A stretch of DNA of 64,000 nt from Apricaphanius iberus (taxonomy: Eukaryota > Chordata > Actinopteri > Cyprinodontiformes > Aphaniidae). A program made the position numbers and the translations under genes. The stretch is taken from the NCBI GenBank assembly GCA_028564705.1, contig JAPXFQ010002460.1:875501-939500 (forward strand), written 5' to 3'. Below are positions 60,544 to 64,000 of this stretch, piece after piece (the stretch's first letter is position 1; the number at the start of each line of letters is the position of its first letter). Below the pieces are notes generated by a model. That model was not told where the DNA came from. It made no database searches and saw only the letters and a list, made by a program, of their open reading frames with translations.

Positions 60544-60579
<36 letters not shown>
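60544..60579. repeat. (AAT)n microsatellite, right half
   Basis: Continues the AAT array beyond the MITE. Confidence 0.9.
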
Positions 60580-61680
60580 CATTGAATTTGTGTCCCATAA
60601 TATATGTGCGCAACCCTGTTACCAAAACATATTTAGCATAGCAGAAAAGTTGGGAAAACAAGGAGCCACATGACACAGGGAAAATGACATCATCAAACCA
60701 AGGTCAAGTCCTCTCTTTTTTCTTTTATATTTTTTTATTCTTTTCAGTCTTGCCTGATTGTGCCACACTAACCAAAGCCACCGTGTCACGCATCTTGTGC
60801 AAATTTGACGATATAATTGTAAAGTTTTCTGTAATTATTAATGTAGCCAAGTTTGTCCTTGATGCTATCAGTAACACTACATTCCACAGTTTGCATCTAT
60901 TTATGGAAAAACTTCACATTAGCATTGAATTTTCAACCCTGTCACTTTAATTACAGTAAAAGGGTTTGAAAAAGTGTATTGTCCATTCAAACCTTTGTAC
61001 AAACCTGTTACCATATAGCTAGTTGCCTAAATTATTATGACTCATGCTTGATATCTGAAATTAAATAATTACATAATCTGAATGTTACATTATTTGCATA
61101 ATTTTGAAGCATTTATCAACCTTTTTTTTTAGAAAAATAACCTTTTTCAGGTTCTTGAGTATCCGTAAAAGGGTAAAACAAGGGAGCGTGCAACAGAACA
61201 AACAGCTATCTGCCTTGGCCGACTAGAGGCTTTAGAAAACAAAAGAGAAACACAAAAAAAGAACAAAAAAACTGAGACTTTCTATGTTAAATAATGTAAA
61301 ATGTAAAGAGTAGCAGTGAGAGATATGGGTGTAGGGTTGTAGGGATAAGAAGAAAGTAACAGGGTTACGAAAAGTAGTCAGTGGTCCTCCAGCAGTCTGA
61401 ACTTATACAGAGATAGCTCAGGATAACCTAGCCCGTTAGGATGAGACGAGAGATACAGAGCTGGTGAGAAAACTCTTTAGGACTGTACTGAAATCATATA
61501 AATTAGTTTTAGATGTCATTAAAGTTAAAGTAACTTACAAATAATGAAATCTGAACATTTGACCCTTTTTATGATATAATGCATCTTTCAGAATTTTTTT
61601 TTCCTATAATTTCTTCCCCTTGCCTCTACAGTAAAACAAATAATTTACAGGAGCCAAAAGTTTTCGCAAATAGATGTGTG
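60580..61680. other. Region upstream of ap2a2, no gene seen
   Basis: A/T-rich sequence. The frame at 60,684-60,950 shows no domain. Nothing else supported. Confidence 0.5.
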
Positions 61681-61684
61681 TTTC

Positions 61685-62580
61685 CACGACTGTAGCTCAT
61701 TCGGTGGAGTAGTTGTCTTGCAATAGGCAGTGTTTCCACAGCCACTTTAAAAAAAAGTGATCTATTACTGACTACTGATTACTCCTTCCAAAGGTAACTT
61801 AGTTACTTTACTGATTACTTTATTTTAAAAGTAACTACGTTAGATCACAAGTAACTTTATTAGTTACTTTCAGCAGCGGCCAACAACATTTCCCACTGCC
61901 TCAACATAAACACAATAACCAGTTTTGCCAGTACTCACTTTATTGGAAGTGTATTTCAACAGTAAGGCCAAAAATATACTTGCTTTTTAACTTCATGTTG
62001 ACACCAGCAACTATGAAGCAACAACCTTACGTCTTGGGGACATACTTGCTTAATCACTCTACGTACTACTGGAGAGTTCCACTAGGGGTCCAGACTCAGC
62101 GTACAAATCACAGACAAAACAAACATGGCGACCGTAAAGGAGATAATAAAATGATTCGGATTACAACAGAAAAAGACGGCAGCATTGTTGTTGAAGGTAT
62201 GTAAAACCATATTTAACGCTATTAGTGCTTGTTTTCTCTAACGCTTTTGCCGCCATGTACCAAATATGTATTTTGGTTTAAGAAAAATTTAAAAATAGTA
62301 ACGCGCAGTGGCTTAAACAACTAACTTTAATCTGATTACCTGTATTGAAATATTAACGCGTTAGATTAGTCGTTACTGAAAAAGTGGTAATATTAGAGTA
62401 CCGAGCTACTAAGTAACGCGTTACCGGCATCACTGGCAATAGGAGGGTCAGGGGTTAGATTCTATCTTCCTTCTTTCACATGTCAATGCGCCCATGGGTA
62501 GACTCCAGTCTAAAGCGCTTTGAGTGGTCTGCATGACTCATTAAAGCGCTATGTATGTTCAGTCCATTTGCCATTCCATT
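61685..62580 (+). repeat. tRNA-derived SINE split by a hAT element
   Basis: The head at 61,685-61,727 ('gactgtagctcattcggtggagtag', 'ttgtcttgcaatagg') continues at 62,436-62,580 ('gcaataggagggtcaggggttagattc', 'aaagcgctttgagtggtc'). Without the insertion it matches the copy at 22,779. Confidence 0.88.
61728..62435. mobile_element. hAT element with perfect 8-bp target duplication
   Basis: Ends CAGTGTTTCCACAGCC and (reverse complement) CAGTGATGCCGGTAACGC, with 'taacgcgtta' subterminal repeats. GCAATAGG occurs at 61720-61727 and 62436-62443. Near 62,126 there is a short ATGGCGACCGTAAAGGAG frame, possibly a remnant of a source-element first exon; no transposase. Confidence 0.9.
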
Positions 62581-62584
62581 TTCA

Positions 62585-63770
62585 AGTGGGAGCTGTCAAA
62601 CAATTAGAATGCTCCCCAGTGTGCACTATAGGGGGACATGCCTCAGTTAGCTTAGCAAACCAACAAATAAGAGGAAGCAGCTAAATGCTTTTTGTTAAAA
62701 AAAACCTCCTAATCTCTGAAAAATTCATTACAAAAAGAAGGTCAGTCCTGGGTCAATACTGCGATGCTTCCTCTGATGACTCTGCTTTCCCTGTGCGTGC
62801 GTGATAAGAGGTGGAGCTTTCAGCTAAGTGTAGGGGAGCAGGGGCGGTAGCTATAGCTGTTTAAATTATTTTTTTTATTTTTTTCATGTTTACATTTGCT
62901 GCTTACATTTCCAAATCTCCACCTGTTCGCCTTGATGACGTTGGGCTACGGACCACAGCTTTAAACACTTCAATCGTTCAGCCTATACCAGTGCCGTGCG
63001 GTTTAAGCGAGCCACAAAAACGTTTTCCCCTGAAACAAATATAGCATACTGACAACAAACGAATGCTGTTAGCAACTATGAGAGTTTCTAGAATGGGACG
63101 AGTATGACACTTAACGCAAGATAACTCTGAACTTTTTCAAACAAAATAGCAAAAATCTAGTTTGGGAAAATTCACTATTGAATATCTCCACAACAACAAA
63201 CCCGTTAGAAGCGTATTACCTGGACCCCTACACAGACCTTTGATTCGTACATTGTTGTTTGAGGCGGGCCTTTTGCGACTGGCCAATGCTCCTGTCGCTT
63301 CCAAATCTTGGTAGAATCTTGGTAGCAGGAAGCTCCATAACTACCAAGAATGAGCTCTAAAAATATGGTAAAATTAATGTATAATTTCCCCTGAACTTCA
63401 GAATTAAGCATTACTTAAAATAATAAAAAATAAAATAAACTGTGAAGTTTGTGGCTGGCAAAATGAGATTTTAAGGAACATCAAACCACTTCTACTACTA
63501 CTAATAATAATATGCATCTTTGGGCCCGAACTGCAAAGCGCTACGAAGGCCTATTTCTGTATTACATTATCAAGATTAATACCGACTGCTCACATAGTGC
63601 ATATAAAAAAAGTAAAAAGTAACATGAAATTGGAGCACTTGGAAGGTTATCTTCCTGTTTTTGGTCCCACCTCTACTTCCACCTGCTCTCATTGTAATAA
63701 AAATTGAAAGCTTTCAGAAGAAAAAGAAGAAGAAGAATTTCAAATACAAAGAAGTTCAACTTTTGTTAAT
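62585..63770. other. Intergenic, nothing recognised
   Basis: No exon or repeat family could be assigned. Frames are short and show no domain. Confidence 0.45.
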
Positions 63771-63774
63771 TAAA

Positions 63775-64000
63775 GCAAGGCAAGTTTATTTGTAGAGCAC
63801 ACTTCATGCACAAGCCAATTCAAAGTGCTTCACAGTTGCATAAATTAAGAAAATTGATCAACAGGAAAACAAATCAACTTAAAAAATAATTAATTACAAT
63901 AAAAAGCAAGCGTGCAGATAAAATATTTTCATATGCACGGGTAAAAATAACTGTTTTTAGCCTGGATTTAAACGTTGTTAGAGTTGAGGCCTGTCTCACA
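63775..64000 (-). mobile_element. LINE 3' end (minus strand), cut by window edge
   Basis: 'aaggcaagtttatttgtagagcac' is the reverse complement of a fish LINE tail ending in CTTGCCTT; 'ctgtttttagcctggatttaaac' follows in the expected place at 63,950. The rest lies outside. Confidence 0.7.

Noticed and set aside
1..64000. CRISPR array, operon or prophage
   Set aside because: Intron-split vertebrate genes and fish transposons dominate; no regularly spaced direct repeats with unique spacers.

Overview
This window is vertebrate nuclear DNA, almost certainly from a teleost fish and probably a percomorph (my inference). The genes are split by GT..AG introns. The space between exons is filled with repeats typical of fish: Tc1/mariner, hAT, PIF/Harbinger, tRNA-like SINEs and L2/Rex-type LINE ends. 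There are no bacterial-style operons, no CRISPR array and no rRNA or canonical tRNA gene.

Three protein genes can be rebuilt from exons. (1) Positions 1-3,586, minus strand: a small TP53INP-family gene (three coding exons, 170 aa) with a WVIV LIR motif, the family core block and a C-terminal NY. Its 3'UTR runs off the left edge. (2) Positions about 7,190-12,290, plus strand: the C19orf12 homologue (141 aa, two coding exons and a probable 5'UTR exon), with a TATA-less CCAAT/CRE/ETS promoter and a clear AATAAA. (3) Positions 17,559-59,030, minus strand: ap2a2, the alpha-2 large subunit of the AP-2 clathrin adaptor. It is complete from Met1 to stop in 22 coding exons. All exon phases agree and give a 923-aa reading frame across about 41.5 kb.

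The rest is layered mobile DNA. Many insertions still show target-site duplications, so the order of events can be read: a Harbinger relic inside a fold-back element inside a TP53INP intron; a hAT element (8-bp duplication) inside a Tc1 element inside an ap2a2 intron; a hAT element (8-bp duplication) splitting a tRNA-like SINE; and a MITE splitting an AAT microsatellite. One repeat carries a perfect histone 3' stem-loop (25,544-25,564) with no histone gene beside it.

The three genes do not form one pathway. AP2A2 builds endocytic clathrin coats, C19orf12 proteins are linked to mitochondria/ER and lipid homeostasis, and TP53INP proteins couple autophagy to transcription. From general knowledge of human synteny, a TP53INP gene beside C19orf12 fits a CCNE1-side partner of the TP53INP1/CCNE2 region, so this could be a TP53INP paralogue that mammals lack. 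I found no wholly new multi-gene system. The strongest items for a second look are that paralogue, the fold-back repeat family and the orphan histone stem-loop.
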